Assembly (NCBI GenBank): GCA_015662065.1
Contig: DQUX01000015.1
Location: forward strand, 1-7,411
Origin: Anaerolineales bacterium
GTDB lineage: Bacteria; Chloroflexota; Anaerolineae; B4-G1; DUEL01
DNA: 7,411 nucleotides
Direction: 5' to 3'
Both the position numbers and the translations under genes were made by a program. This document shows positions 7,411 to 7,411 of the stretch, in pieces (the stretch's first letter is position 1; each line of letters begins with the position of its first letter). Under the pieces are notes generated by a model. It saw only the letters and a program-made list of their open reading frames with translations. It made no database searches and was not told the origin of the DNA.

Positions 7411-7411
7411 A

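Overview
The window is G+C-rich (about two thirds by eye) bacterial chromosome. It reads as a housekeeping gene facing a small catabolic operon. The best guess for the host is a Chloroflexota bacterium (Anaerolineae-like). This rests on the style of the alanyl-tRNA synthetase, on a partial gene resembling Chloroflexota hypothetical proteins, and on short-period repeats in the spacers. It is recollection and inference, not a search result.

Left half, minus strand. alaS (alanyl-tRNA synthetase, 919 aa, complete) occupies 436-3195. Downstream of it in transcription order is the first 100 codons of an unrecognised protein (302 down to the window edge). The gap between them holds an imperfect inverted repeat built from five copies of CGCAGAT.

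Centre, 3196-3329. This is a compact divergent regulatory region. Two near-consensus sigma-70-type promoters stand back to back, with their TTGACA -35 boxes only 4 bp apart and forming an inverted repeat. A palindrome matching the HutC-subfamily GntR operator pattern covers the predicted start of the rightward transcript.

Right half, plus strand. The order is a GntR/HutC-family regulator (UTRA domain), two non-identical carbamoyltransferase paralogs, and carbamate kinase, followed by a strong ribosome-binding sequence at the window edge that implies another gene. Neither carbamoyltransferase has the ornithine-binding SMG motif of true OTCase. The first resembles the YgeW / acetylornithine carbamoyltransferase group. 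The second has the further unusual motifs HPCQ and HPMP.

The likely logic is catabolic. An unknown effector releases the regulator, the transferases phosphorolyse one or two N-carbamoyl (ureido) compounds to carbamoyl phosphate, and carbamate kinase makes ATP from it. The ureido substrate could come from purine or hydantoin breakdown, by analogy with the E. coli ygeW region. No arginine deiminase or arginine transporter is present in the window. Each operon spacer carries its own small repeat (two heptamer tracts and a 19-nt palindrome).
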